14,741 nt of DNA from DASYSL01 sp036003365 (GCA_036003365.1 DASYSL010000171.1:1-14741); one strand, 5' to 3'; counted from the stretch's first letter, positions 6,810-14,030 are shown. The notes: a model not told the origin generated them from the letters alone. Program-made: numbers and translations.

Positions 6810-6851
6810 CCCGAACTTGTAAACAAAGAGGGATTCCCGGTTCGGCCGGGA
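6806..6851 (+). other. Overlapping inverted repeats in the leader of the 6870 gene
   Basis: GAATCCC (6806-6812) is complementary to GGGATTC (6830-6836), and TCCCGG (6835-6840) to CCGGGA (6846-6851). The two stems share two bases (6835-6836), so full formation of one disfavours the other. Both lie just before the strong ribosome binding site at 6859. Confidence 0.3.
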
Positions 6852-6858
6852 TCAGCGC

Positions 6859-6864
6859 AGGAGG
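6859..6864 (+). promoter_or_regulatory. Strong Shine-Dalgarno deciding the 6870 start
   Basis: AGGAGG lies five bases before the ATG at 6870. It overlaps the in-frame GTG at 6864, which therefore cannot be the real start. Confidence 0.7.
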
Positions 6865-6869
6865 TGCAC

Positions 6870-7931
6870 ATGTCGGCAGTCGCAGCAGTGCGGACCCGCG
6901 ATCTTTGGCTCCACAGCCCCAAGTTCGACCTGACGTTCCTGATCGGGAGCGCGGTCCTCGCGTCGGTTCCGCTCACTCTCTTGTACGTGTTCCACGTGCA
7001 GACCTCGTGGATCAACTACTTGGTGGCGGCGGTGGTCGGCGGCCCGCACTTGTATTCCACCTTCGGGATGACGTTCATGGACGGAAACTTCCGCCGGAAG
7101 TTTCCCATCGTGCTGTGGCCGAGCCTCATCATCCCGCCCATCGTCATGTGGCTCGCGTTGAACAACCTGACGCTGCTCCTGACGATGTTCTTCTTCTGGG
7201 CTTCGGTTCACGTCCTGCACCAGCTGAGCTACATCGCCGACTGCTATCGCCACAAGGATCCGCGGCCGCGCTCGCTGTGGAACCGCCTGGTCGATTACGG
7301 CCTCATCTTCACCGGCCTGTATCCGCTGGCGACGTCGAAGCTCATCCAGGGCAAGTTCTTCGTCGCCAACACGGTCATTCAGGTGCCGATGTGGGCCAGG
7401 CATCCGTGGGTGCCGATGCTGGTGTGGGCCGTCTTCCTCTTCTTCCTGGGCTCGTTCCTCTACAAGTCGTACCGGGAGTACAAGGAAGACCGCTTCAACG
7501 TGCCGTCGTTCGTGCTCATCTCGGTGACCACGATCGTGTCCATGCTGATCCCGACCTTCTCCAACCTCGACGTGGCGTTCCAGGGCTACAACACCTGGCA
7601 CTCGTTCCAGTACCTGGCGCTCGTGTGGCTGATCCTGAAATTGCGCCGCGAGTATGGCGAGCTGGAAAACCGCACGGTCGAGAGCGCGAGCAAGCGGGCG
7701 TGGACGTTCTACGGCATGAACCTGGGCTTCACCGCAGTCGCGGTTGGCCTGATTTTCTTCCTCAACAAGGTGCTGGGCTTCGAGCAGCGCGCTGCGTACT
7801 ACAGCGTGGTGCTGGGCTCACTGCTCGTGCACTACTACCTGGACCACTTCAACTTCTTCCGCTTCGGCCAGATCGTGCGCGATCCGACTCCGCGCGAGCT
7901 CGGCATGGCGGCGAGGAAGATCGCGGCTTAG
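6870..7931 (+). CDS. Unassigned polytopic membrane protein with conserved-looking histidines
   Basis: I do not recognise this 353-residue protein. It has about eight hydrophobic segments and a set of histidines in or near membrane ends: GGPHLYSTF (His60), SVHVLHQLSYIADCYRH (His114, His117, His128), NTWHSFQYLALVW (His244) and VHYYLDHFNFFR (His321, Asp325, His326). Such a pattern is typical of metal-dependent integral membrane enzymes such as lipid hydroxylases, desaturases or carotenoid-cleavage Brp/Blh-type proteins, but no single family is clear to me. The start is fixed by AGGAGG five bases upstream of the ATG. It lies 63 bases after the PAP2 gene, on the same strand, and is followed by a strong terminator. 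It could be the last gene of the sphingolipid operon or have its own promoter. A lipid-modifying role is inference from position. Confidence 0.85.
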   Translation: MSAVAAVRTRDLWLHSPKFDLTFLIGSAVLASVPLTLLYVFHVQTSWINYLVAAVVGGPHLYSTFGMTFMDGNFRRKFPIVLWPSLIIPPIVMWLALNNLTLLLTMFFFWASVHVLHQLSYIADCYRHKDPRPRSLWNRLVDYGLIFTGLYPLATSKLIQGKFFVANTVIQVPMWARHPWVPMLVWAVFLFFLGSFLYKSYREYKEDRFNVPSFVLISVTTIVSMLIPTFSNLDVAFQGYNTWHSFQYLALVWLILKLRREYGELENRTVESASKRAWTFYGMNLGFTAVAVGLIFFLNKVLGFEQRAAYYSVVLGSLLVHYYLDHFNFFRFGQIVRDPTPRELGMAARKIAA

Positions 7932-7956
7932 GCTCGAAAGCGCTGCGAGACAGGAT

Positions 7957-7990
7957 CGCCCGGGAGGCGCGAGCTTCCCGGGCGTTCTTC
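7957..7990. terminator. Intrinsic terminator between convergent genes
   Basis: CGCCCGGGA (7957-7965) and TCCCGGGCG (7976-7984) form a perfect nine-base-pair stem with a ten-base loop, followed by TTCTTC on the plus strand. It ends the 6870 gene and lies at the 3' end of the convergent MFS gene, so it may work for both, though the T-tract is only on the plus side. Confidence 0.7.
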
Positions 7991-7992
7991 GT

Positions 7993-9210
7993 TCAAGCGT
8001 GGGAACGAATGGCGCGCATCCCCCAGGTCAGCCACAGAAGCTGCCCGGCGGCCACGCCCAGAAAGAGCGCGGCCTCGTTCTTGCCGAGGACGGCGCCGGC
8101 GGCCAGCCCGCCGAGGAAAACGCCGAAGAACTGCGTCGTGTTGAAGACGCCGGCCGCCGTGCCGCGCAGCCGGGGCTCGGCATTGCGCGTGATGCTCGCG
8201 GCCAGCGAGGGCTCGAGGCTCGCGAAGCCCACCACATAGAGCGCGAGCGAGATCGCCAAGGCGCGAACCGAATGACTGAAGGCGAGCGCCACCAGGCCCA
8301 GCGCCAGGAGGACGCTGCCGATCGCGAGGACGATGCGCGTGCCGCGTGGTGTCTCCGCGATGTGCGACGACACCCACATGGAGACGAAACCGAGCGCGAG
8401 CACGGGCGCGTATAGCAAGCCCTGCTGGGTCGCGCCGAGCAGGGCGTGCAGGCGGATCGGCAACACCACGAACATGGCCGTGAGCCCGAGGTGCAGGAGC
8501 ATGATGCCCATGTCCGCCGCCAGGAGCGGTGGGCGCGCGAGCACGGGCACGATGCTGCCGACCGAGAGCGTGCGATCGCCGGTGCCGTGAACCGGCAATT
8601 CCTTCATGCCGCCAAGCGCCCAGGGCAAGAAGGCGATGCCCACGAGCGAAGCCACGCACGAGAACCCGAACAGCACCGGCATGCCGAAGCGCTCGGCGAG
8701 CGGCGCGCCGAAGATGAGCCCGCAGGCGAACGCGCCGCCGATGAACAGGCCCATCGCCGCCATGGCACGCGTGCGCACCTCCACGCGCGCGCGGTCGCCC
8801 AGGAGCGCGATCATGGTCGAGGCCATCGCACCCGCGCCTTGCACCAAGCGTCCGATCACCAAGAGCCACGCCGTGTGGCCCACGGCGCAGATGCCCGAGC
8901 CGGCGGCGAAGATCAGGAGACCGAGGGCGAGCGCCCGGCCGCGACCGATCCGGTCGCCGAGAGCGCCCAAGGGGATCTGGAAGAGCGCCTGGGTGAGCCC
9001 GTACGCGCCCACCGACAGGCCGACCAGGAGCGTGGTCGAGCCCGGCAGATCCTTGGCATAGCGGCTCAACACCGGGAAGGCGAGGTACACGCCCAGCATG
9101 CGCAGGGCGTAGATGGCGCTGGTTCCAAGCAGGACGCGCGACTCTGCGGCCGTGAAGCCCAGGACGCCGCGCGCGGGGGAGACGGGCTCTTCGTTCGAGA
9201 CAGCGGACAT
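7993..9210 (-). CDS. MFS transporter, YajR-like drug/metabolite efflux type
   Basis: This complete 405-residue major facilitator superfamily permease has about twelve hydrophobic segments. The N-terminal half carries LGALGDRIGRGRALALGL, the classic MFS loop 2-3 signature (GxxxDRxGRR), and IGRLVQGAGAMASTMIALLGD, close to the helix-5 motif of proton antiporters. This points to an inner-membrane efflux carrier; the overall look is like YajR-type proteins, but without the extra C-terminal cytoplasmic domain. The substrate is unknown. It stands alone on the minus strand between two plus-strand operons. There is no Shine-Dalgarno sequence, and TAGACT lies six bases before the ATG, so it may be transcribed leaderless. 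It shares a 3' terminator region with the convergent membrane protein gene. Confidence 0.88.
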   Translation of the reverse strand: MSAVSNEEPVSPARGVLGFTAAESRVLLGTSAIYALRMLGVYLAFPVLSRYAKDLPGSTTLLVGLSVGAYGLTQALFQIPLGALGDRIGRGRALALGLLIFAAGSGICAVGHTAWLLVIGRLVQGAGAMASTMIALLGDRARVEVRTRAMAAMGLFIGGAFACGLIFGAPLAERFGMPVLFGFSCVASLVGIAFLPWALGGMKELPVHGTGDRTLSVGSIVPVLARPPLLAADMGIMLLHLGLTAMFVVLPIRLHALLGATQQGLLYAPVLALGFVSMWVSSHIAETPRGTRIVLAIGSVLLALGLVALAFSHSVRALAISLALYVVGFASLEPSLAASITRNAEPRLRGTAAGVFNTTQFFGVFLGGLAAGAVLGKNEAALFLGVAAGQLLWLTWGMRAIRSHA

Positions 9211-9216
9211 GGCCGC

Positions 9217-9222
9217 AGTCTA
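9217..9222 (-). promoter_or_regulatory. -10-like element, possible leaderless promoter of the MFS gene
   Basis: On the minus strand this reads TAGACT, with six bases to the ATG at 9210. Transcription would begin at or next to the start codon. No -35 match is visible. Confidence 0.3.
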
Positions 9223-9245
9223 ACGGAACGGGACCGCGCGCGTGC

Positions 9246-9251
9246 TAAACT
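9246..9251 (+). promoter_or_regulatory. Extended -10-like element before the lipid transport operon
   Basis: TGC-TAAACT on the plus strand resembles an extended -10 (TGn followed by TAnAnT). It lies 45 to 50 bases before the MlaE-like gene, and 24 bases from the divergent -10-like element on the other strand. Confidence 0.35.
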
Positions 9252-9296
9252 CCGGGCTCCTGATCGGCGCCATTGAGGCAAGGAGCGCACATCGAA

Positions 9297-10073
9297 GTGA
9301 TCGATGCCATCCTGTATGCCACCAAACGTTTCTTCAAAAATGTACAGGACCTGGCCGTGCTCTCAGTCCGCATGGTCGCGGCCGTGTTCCGCCGGCCGCA
9401 TTACTGGCGCGACATCTATGAGCAGACGTACTTCGCCGGCGTGGGCTCTTTGCCCGTCGTGCTCGTGTCCTCGTTCTTCGCCGGCCAGGCGCTAGCCCTC
9501 CAGTTCGCCCGCCAGCTGCGCGAGACCGGCAGCGAGTCGGTGCTGGGCACGATGATGGCCATCGCCGTGGTGCGCGCGCTCGGTCCCGACCTCACGGGTA
9601 TGGTGGTGGCGGCGCGCCTGGCTTCGGGCTACACGGCCGAGATCGGCTCGATGAAGAGCACCGACCAGATCGACGCGCTCACCGCTTTCGGCACCGATCC
9701 GGTGAGCAAGCTCGCCGCCCCGCGGCTGATCGGCATCGTGATCATGCTGCCCATCCTCACCTACATCGCCAACGCGGTGCAGTTCTTGGGCGGCGCGATC
9801 ATGGCGCGCTTCGTCGCCCACGTGTCGCTGTCGCTCTACTGGTCGCAGATCCGCAAGGAGATGGTGTTCGGCACTCTGCTCATCGGCACGGTGAAGCCGC
9901 TCACCTTCGCGTTCATCATGGCGTTCGTGGCGTGCTGGAAGGGTTTCGCGAGCACGGGCGGCACGCGCGGCGTGGGCCAGGCGACGACCGAGTCCGTCGT
10001 CATCGCCTCGGTGCTCATCCTCTTCTTCGACTTCATCCTCACCCGGGTGATCTTTGCCATCCTCCACTGGTAG
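9297..10073 (+). CDS. mlaE: MlaE-like ABC transporter permease
   Basis: This inner-membrane permease of about 258 residues belongs to the MlaE/YrbE family, which moves phospholipids or related lipids together with an MCE protein and an ATPase. Visible signatures are the amphipathic N-terminal segment (YATKRFFKNVQDLAVLSVRM), SSFFAGQALALQFARQL, and the family hallmark MVVAARLASGYTAEIGSMKSTDQIDALTAFGTDP, with its Glu-Ile-Gly and Asp-Ala-Leu core. GTG at 9297 is chosen as start. AAGGAG ends at 9285, eleven bases away, which is long. An in-frame ATC at 9291 sits at the ideal five bases, and a TTG at 9273 is also possible. The gene overlaps the ATPase gene by 20 bases. Confidence 0.9.
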   Translation: MIDAILYATKRFFKNVQDLAVLSVRMVAAVFRRPHYWRDIYEQTYFAGVGSLPVVLVSSFFAGQALALQFARQLRETGSESVLGTMMAIAVVRALGPDLTGMVVAARLASGYTAEIGSMKSTDQIDALTAFGTDPVSKLAAPRLIGIVIMLPILTYIANAVQFLGGAIMARFVAHVSLSLYWSQIRKEMVFGTLLIGTVKPLTFAFIMAFVACWKGFASTGGTRGVGQATTESVVIASVLILFFDFILTRVIFAILHW

Positions 10074-10875
10074 AGCCACGACGTCGGGCGACGTCATCGT
10101 CTTCGATCGCGTGAACTACACGATCGGCGGGCGGCTCATCCTGGAGAACGTGTCGTTCACGATGAGCGCCGGCAGCACCAATGTGGTGATGGGTCCGTCG
10201 GGCATCGGCAAGAGCACGGTCCTGCGGCTCATCCTCGGGCTGATTCGCCCGCAATCCGGCGACATCGTCGTGCTCGGCAAGAGCATCGTGAAGGCGAGCG
10301 CCGATGAACGCAACGATATCCGCCGCAAGATCGGCATGGTGTTCCAGAACGGCGCGCTCTTCGACTCGCTCACCATCGGCGAGAACGTGGGCTACAGCCT
10401 GATCGAGCACGGCCACATGCGCCTGGATGAGGTCGAGAGCCGCGTGCGCACCATGCTCACGCGCGTCGGTCTCGACCCCGAGATCATTCTCGATGGGCTG
10501 CCCGCCGAGCTGTCGCTCGGCATGCAGCGGCGCGTCGCCATCGCCCGCGCCCTGGCCGCCAACGATCCGCAGATCATGCTCTACGACGAGCCCACCACCG
10601 GGCTCGATCCGGTCTCGGTCGAGATGATCACCGACATCATCGTGCGCCTGCGCCAGGAGCTGCACGTCAGCAGCATCGTGGTGACGCACGAGATCCCGCA
10701 CGCGCTCAAGGTGGGCAATCGCTTCCTTTTCCTCTACGATCGCCGGGTTGCGTTCGAGGGGTCGGCCGAGGAACTGGCCGAAAGCAACGTGCCCGAGCTG
10801 GTTCATTTCCTCGCTCCCTTCAAGATCTCGCTGGCACAGGCATTTCGGTTGTTCGCGGAGGGTAACGGCACGTGA
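10054..10875 (+). CDS. mlaF: MlaF-like ABC transporter ATPase
   Basis: This 273-residue ATPase energises the permease encoded just upstream. Motifs: Walker A GPSGIGKST at 47-55, Q-loop Gln98 in VFQNGALFDSLT (the form typical of MlaF/Mce ATPases), signature region LSLGMQRR at 153-160, Walker B and catalytic glutamate IMLYDEPTTGLDP with Asp178 and Glu179, and H-loop His212 in VVTHE. The signature is unusual: the usual LSGG is LSLG here, with Leu155 in place of glycine. The C-terminal tail of about 50 residues (SAEELAESNVPELVHFLAPF...) is longer than a minimal ABC domain. The only plausible start is TTG at 10054, inside the permease gene, with a GGTGA element about four bases upstream. Its end overlaps the next start as GTGA. 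Confidence 0.9.
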   Translation: MPSSTGRATTSGDVIVFDRVNYTIGGRLILENVSFTMSAGSTNVVMGPSGIGKSTVLRLILGLIRPQSGDIVVLGKSIVKASADERNDIRRKIGMVFQNGALFDSLTIGENVGYSLIEHGHMRLDEVESRVRTMLTRVGLDPEIILDGLPAELSLGMQRRVAIARALAANDPQIMLYDEPTTGLDPVSVEMITDIIVRLRQELHVSSIVVTHEIPHALKVGNRFLFLYDRRVAFEGSAEELAESNVPELVHFLAPFKISLAQAFRLFAEGNGT

Positions 10876-11804
10876 AACGCTCGGGCGACATTCCGTTCGG
10901 CCAGTGGCGGCTCGGCGTCGTCATCGTCGTCGGGATCGCTCTCTTCCTGTGGGCCTCGATCAAGGGCGGCGCTTCGTTCCTCGAGCACCGCTCGCTCCTG
11001 CACGCGCGCTTCCCCAACGTCGCCGGCTTGAGCCAGGGCTCGCCGGTGTGGTTCCGCGGCCTCGAGGTGGGTAGCGTGAAGACCATCGCCATCAAGAACG
11101 TGGGCGACTCGTCGTACGTCGAGATCGGCATGGCGGTGCATCACGAGACCCTGCCCAGCCTGCACGCCGACTCCAAGGCGCGCATCGAAGCCATCAACTT
11201 TTTCGGCGAGAAGTACGTCGATCTCACCCCGGGCACGGGCGCGGCCGGCCGGGTCGCCGAGGGCGCCCTGCTGCAGACCGACGAGGCGCCCGAGCTGGCC
11301 GACCTCATGGAGAAGGGCAAGGCGACGCTCGCCCAGGTGGACACGATCGCCCGTGACCTGGCGGTCGTGACCACGCGGCTTCGCGAGGGGCGGGGGAGCC
11401 TGGGCCTCATGATCAGCGACCGGAAACTCTACGACGACCTGCATCGTATGACCGGCGAGGTGGCGGATCTTTCGCGCGACCTCAACACCAGTCAGCGGAG
11501 GACCGCGGAGGCTCTGGGATCCATGGCGGTGCAGATCGATACGCTGTTCGGTCGCATGAACCGCGGCCAGGGGACGCTCGGCATGCTGGCCGCCGACCCC
11601 CGGCTCTACGAATCGTTCAACGGCGCGGCCTCGAGCGCCGACTCGGTGCTCGACCTGGCGGCGAACGGCAAGGGCAGCGCGGGCCGCGTGCTCAACGATC
11701 CCAAGCTCTACGACGAGCTGGCGAAGAGCCTGGAGCGGCTGAACGCGATGCTGCTCGACATGCAGAAGAATCCCAAGAAGTACTTCAAATTCAGCATGTT
11801 CTGA
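10872..11804 (+). CDS. mlaD: MlaD-like MCE-domain protein with three C-terminal repeats
   Basis: This 310-residue protein is the periplasmic substrate-binding part of the Mla-like transporter, anchored by one N-terminal transmembrane helix (about residues 13-29). The MCE domain (about 38-117) shows HARFPNVAGLSQGSPVWFRGLEVGSVKTI and ends in NFFGEKYVDLTPG. The region after 120 is predicted helical (LADLMEKGKATLAQVDTIARDLAVV) as in MCE proteins that form tubes or needles. It contains three copies of a GxGsxGxxxxDxxLYd motif at 173-190, 232-249 and 266-283. The start GTG overlaps the ATPase stop as GTGA. It is longer than E. coli MlaD (about 180 residues). It probably carries lipid between the permease and the next periplasmic partner. 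Confidence 0.9.
   Translation: MKRSGDIPFGQWRLGVVIVVGIALFLWASIKGGASFLEHRSLLHARFPNVAGLSQGSPVWFRGLEVGSVKTIAIKNVGDSSYVEIGMAVHHETLPSLHADSKARIEAINFFGEKYVDLTPGTGAAGRVAEGALLQTDEAPELADLMEKGKATLAQVDTIARDLAVVTTRLREGRGSLGLMISDRKLYDDLHRMTGEVADLSRDLNTSQRRTAEALGSMAVQIDTLFGRMNRGQGTLGMLAADPRLYESFNGAASSADSVLDLAANGKGSAGRVLNDPKLYDELAKSLERLNAMLLDMQKNPKKYFKFSMF
11388..11720 (+). repeat. Three degenerate coding repeats in the MCE protein
   Basis: Copies at 11388-11441, 11565-11618 and 11667-11720 encode GRGSLGLMISDRKLYDDL, GQGTLGMLAADPRLYESF and GKGSAGRVLNDPKLYDEL. They are clear at protein level only. Spacing is 59 and 34 residues, so they are not a simple tandem repeat. Confidence 0.7.
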
Positions 11805-11805
11805 G

Positions 11806-12690
11806 ATGCCGCGGCACACGTTCCGTCAGGCCGCCGCACTCGCCCTCGCGCTGGGGCTCGGCGCCGCTTCGCTCGGGGCCGCCAAGGCACCGCCGCCCGG
11901 GATCCCCGTGCTCGCCACCGAGGACACCGTGCGTATCGCCTCGGGGGCTCTGCCCGAATATCTGGTCACGGCACCGCGCGTCACCCTGGATGAGATCCTG
12001 CGCCGCGTGAACGCCGGCGAGGTGCGTCGCGACTCGCTCATGCGCGACCAAGCCTTCACGCGCATCCTCAAGGTCGTCTACCGCTACGACACCACCGACT
12101 CGACCAAGCACCCGGTGACCCAGCTCGACGACGCGCGGCGCATCTTCAAGAAGCGCCCCGACCGCTTGCGCGAGGTGCCGCTGCGCCACAAGACGCCCAA
12201 CAAGAAGGACGACGTGGAAGTGGATACGAACGCCGGCATGGGCGAGCAGGTCGCGAGCTTCGCCTTCGAGCCGCGCGAGCGCGGCAACTACCAGTTCGCG
12301 ATTCTCGACCGCAAGTGGGTGGGCGGCCACGTCGTCTATCAGATCGGCTTCGAGCCCAAGTCGGATCTCGACCCCTTGCCCTCGGGCAAGGTGTGGATCG
12401 ACACCAACGAGTACGTGATCGTGCGCGAGGAGTTCTGGTACCACGATCGCTCGCCGGCGCCCTTGTTCCTGGAGAGGATCGACCGCTGTGTGGTGGAGCG
12501 CTCGCGCGTCGACGGACCGTGGTGGGTGATCACGCGCGTGTTCGGGCGAGTGCGGCTGGCGGGACCGGTGCTCACCTTCGCCAACCTCGGCAAGGACCGC
12601 GTGTCGAAGACGGTGGACTTCTCCGCTTACTACACGAATTGGCAGGTGAATCGCGGCCTGCCCGACTCGCTGTTCGTGAGCAAGAAGTGA
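11806..12690 (+). CDS. Secreted LolA-like periplasmic protein
   Basis: This 294-residue protein starts with a signal peptide (MPRHTFRQ, then a hydrophobic Ala/Leu run to about residue 26). No lipobox cysteine is visible at the cleavage site, so it should be soluble in the periplasm. The C-terminal half has successive beta-strand segments (YQIGFEPKSDLDPLPSGKVW, IDTNEYVIVREEFWYHD, WWVITRVFGRVRL) resembling the half-barrel of outer-membrane lipoprotein-sorting (LolA/LolB-like) proteins. The resemblance is by fold pattern and is moderate. It begins one base after the stop of the MCE gene and overlaps the barrel gene by GTGA, so it is likely the periplasmic carrier of this lipid transporter, in the place MlaC has in E. 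coli. Confidence 0.72.
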   Translation: MPRHTFRQAAALALALGLGAASLGAAKAPPPGIPVLATEDTVRIASGALPEYLVTAPRVTLDEILRRVNAGEVRRDSLMRDQAFTRILKVVYRYDTTDSTKHPVTQLDDARRIFKKRPDRLREVPLRHKTPNKKDDVEVDTNAGMGEQVASFAFEPRERGNYQFAILDRKWVGGHVVYQIGFEPKSDLDPLPSGKVWIDTNEYVIVREEFWYHDRSPAPLFLERIDRCVVERSRVDGPWWVITRVFGRVRLAGPVLTFANLGKDRVSKTVDFSAYYTNWQVNRGLPDSLFVSKK

Positions 12691-14018
12691 GGCGCCCTCT
12701 CTTCCTGGCGATCCTCTTGGTGGCGCTGGGTGCGGTGCGCGCCGGCGCGCAGGATGCCCCGTCCGACTCGCTCGATCTCTACCTGCACGATCTCGCCGAC
12801 TCCACCGACCAGTACTTCGGCGGACCCACCGCCACCTTCGACACCACCGGCCTCGACTCGCTCTACCAGGTGGCGCGCGTCCATCCCCTGAAGCTGAGCA
12901 CGGGCGGCGGCATGTCGGTCTATCCGGTCGTCCGCTACCACCGCGCTGAAGGCCCGGTGCTGGGAGCCGGGGCGAGCCTCACGCACGTAGGCGGCGGCAC
13001 GGCTCAGGTGTGGGGCTCGTACGGTTTCTCCGGCCAGAGCGGGCGCTACGCCGCGGGCTGGCAAAGAATGCTGTTCCATTCCGGCAAGACGCGGCCGGAG
13101 AGCCGCTACGAATCGGGATCGATCGGCAATGGCACGCGTCTCGATTTCTTCGCCCGTTACGCGCGCGAGACTTTGCCCATCATGCCCGAGCACGCGGCCA
13201 TCGATCTGGGAGGCGCATCGGCGCTGGTGAGCGGGCTCAATGAGCAGAGCGTGTACGAGCAGCGCGGCGTGGCCACGGGGCTTACGTTGTGGACGACCGA
13301 CTTCCGCTTCCAGGCCGGCTTCCGTCATGCCCTCGATCAGCCGATGCGTGTCGAGACCGAATTCAGCTTCTTCGGCGACAAGGACGACGTTCCCTTCAAC
13401 ACGGCCGCCAAGCACGACGAGTATTCGGAGGCGTTCGGGGGCATCGCCTTCTCGCGTCCCGACTGGGACTTCGGCGGCGTGCTCGACGCGCGCGACGGCG
13501 GGGGAGATCGCTGGCGACTGCGCGCCGCACTCGGCAAGAGCCTGCGGGTGACGCGCGCCTTCCGCGCTTCCTTCCAGGTCGAAGGCGGCGCGGCCGCGGC
13601 GCACGCGCCGCGCCAGCGCCTGTTCGAGATCGGGGGCGCGCGCGCCGTGCCCTCGCTGCCCTACGGCGACGAATTCGGCGATCACCTGCTTCTGGGCAAG
13701 CTCGAGCTCATGTACGGGAAGGGCATTCTCGAGACGCTGAACATCGGCCATCCGCGCTGGCTGGTGCTGCAGCCCTTCGGCTTCTGGAACTCGGGCGCCG
13801 CCTGGCAGGATCCCGCCCAGCGCGACATCGTCTTCTCCAAGCCGCCCGAGGACGCCTTCCATCACGCGGCGGGCTTCGGGCTCGCGCTGCGCGCCGGCGT
13901 GCCTGACCCCGACACCTACTTCCGATTCTATCTCGCGTTTCCGCTCGGGCAGGATTCGGGTGGGGTGTTGCCGCGCTTCACGATCCGCGTGCCGCTGGAT
14001 CTGCTCGGGAAGCTCTAG
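12687..14018 (+). CDS. Outer-membrane beta-barrel protein, Omp85-like barrel without POTRA
   Basis: This 443-residue protein begins at a GTG in a GTGA overlap with the previous stop. It has a signal peptide (RRPLFLAILLVALGAVRA, cleavage near GAQ). After a short polar N-terminus the barrel starts at RYHRAEGPVLGAGASLT, the RxnRxEGxxLGxG pattern common to outer-membrane barrels of FCB-type bacteria. Near the C-terminus LFEIGGARAVPSLPYGDEFGDHLLLGKLELMY resembles the Omp85/TamA motif (GGxxxxRGYxxxxxxGdxxxxxxxEy). No POTRA domain is present, as the N-terminus is too short. The frame is open further upstream but that part overlaps the previous gene. It ends the transport operon and is a candidate outer-membrane lipid receiver, taking the place of MlaA/OmpC in E. 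coli; that role is inferred. Confidence 0.8.
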   Translation: MRRPLFLAILLVALGAVRAGAQDAPSDSLDLYLHDLADSTDQYFGGPTATFDTTGLDSLYQVARVHPLKLSTGGGMSVYPVVRYHRAEGPVLGAGASLTHVGGGTAQVWGSYGFSGQSGRYAAGWQRMLFHSGKTRPESRYESGSIGNGTRLDFFARYARETLPIMPEHAAIDLGGASALVSGLNEQSVYEQRGVATGLTLWTTDFRFQAGFRHALDQPMRVETEFSFFGDKDDVPFNTAAKHDEYSEAFGGIAFSRPDWDFGGVLDARDGGGDRWRLRAALGKSLRVTRAFRASFQVEGGAAAAHAPRQRLFEIGGARAVPSLPYGDEFGDHLLLGKLELMYGKGILETLNIGHPRWLVLQPFGFWNSGAAWQDPAQRDIVFSKPPEDAFHHAAGFGLALRAGVPDPDTYFRFYLAFPLGQDSGGVLPRFTIRVPLDLLGKL

Positions 14019-14020
14019 CT

Positions 14021-14030
14021 CGAGCGCTCG
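14021..14030. repeat. Perfect palindrome between convergent genes
   Basis: CGAGCGCTCG fills the 12-base gap between the barrel stop and the thioredoxin-fold stop. It has no T-tract on either side and only weak value as a terminator. Confidence 0.2.

Noticed and set aside
5942..8239. Plus-strand open frame of 765 codons crossing two genes and a terminator
   Set aside because: Arg- and Pro-rich shadow that runs through the PAP2 gene, the membrane protein gene and the terminator in another frame. No domain is recognisable.
12315..12686. Upstream extension of the barrel frame into the LolA-like gene
   Set aside because: Arg-rich shadow sequence. A GTG with a signal peptide follows at 12687 in a GTGA overlap.
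12630..13865. Minus-strand open frame of 411 codons opposite the barrel gene
   Set aside because: Low-complexity antisense composition. The plus-strand frame has a signal peptide and barrel motifs.
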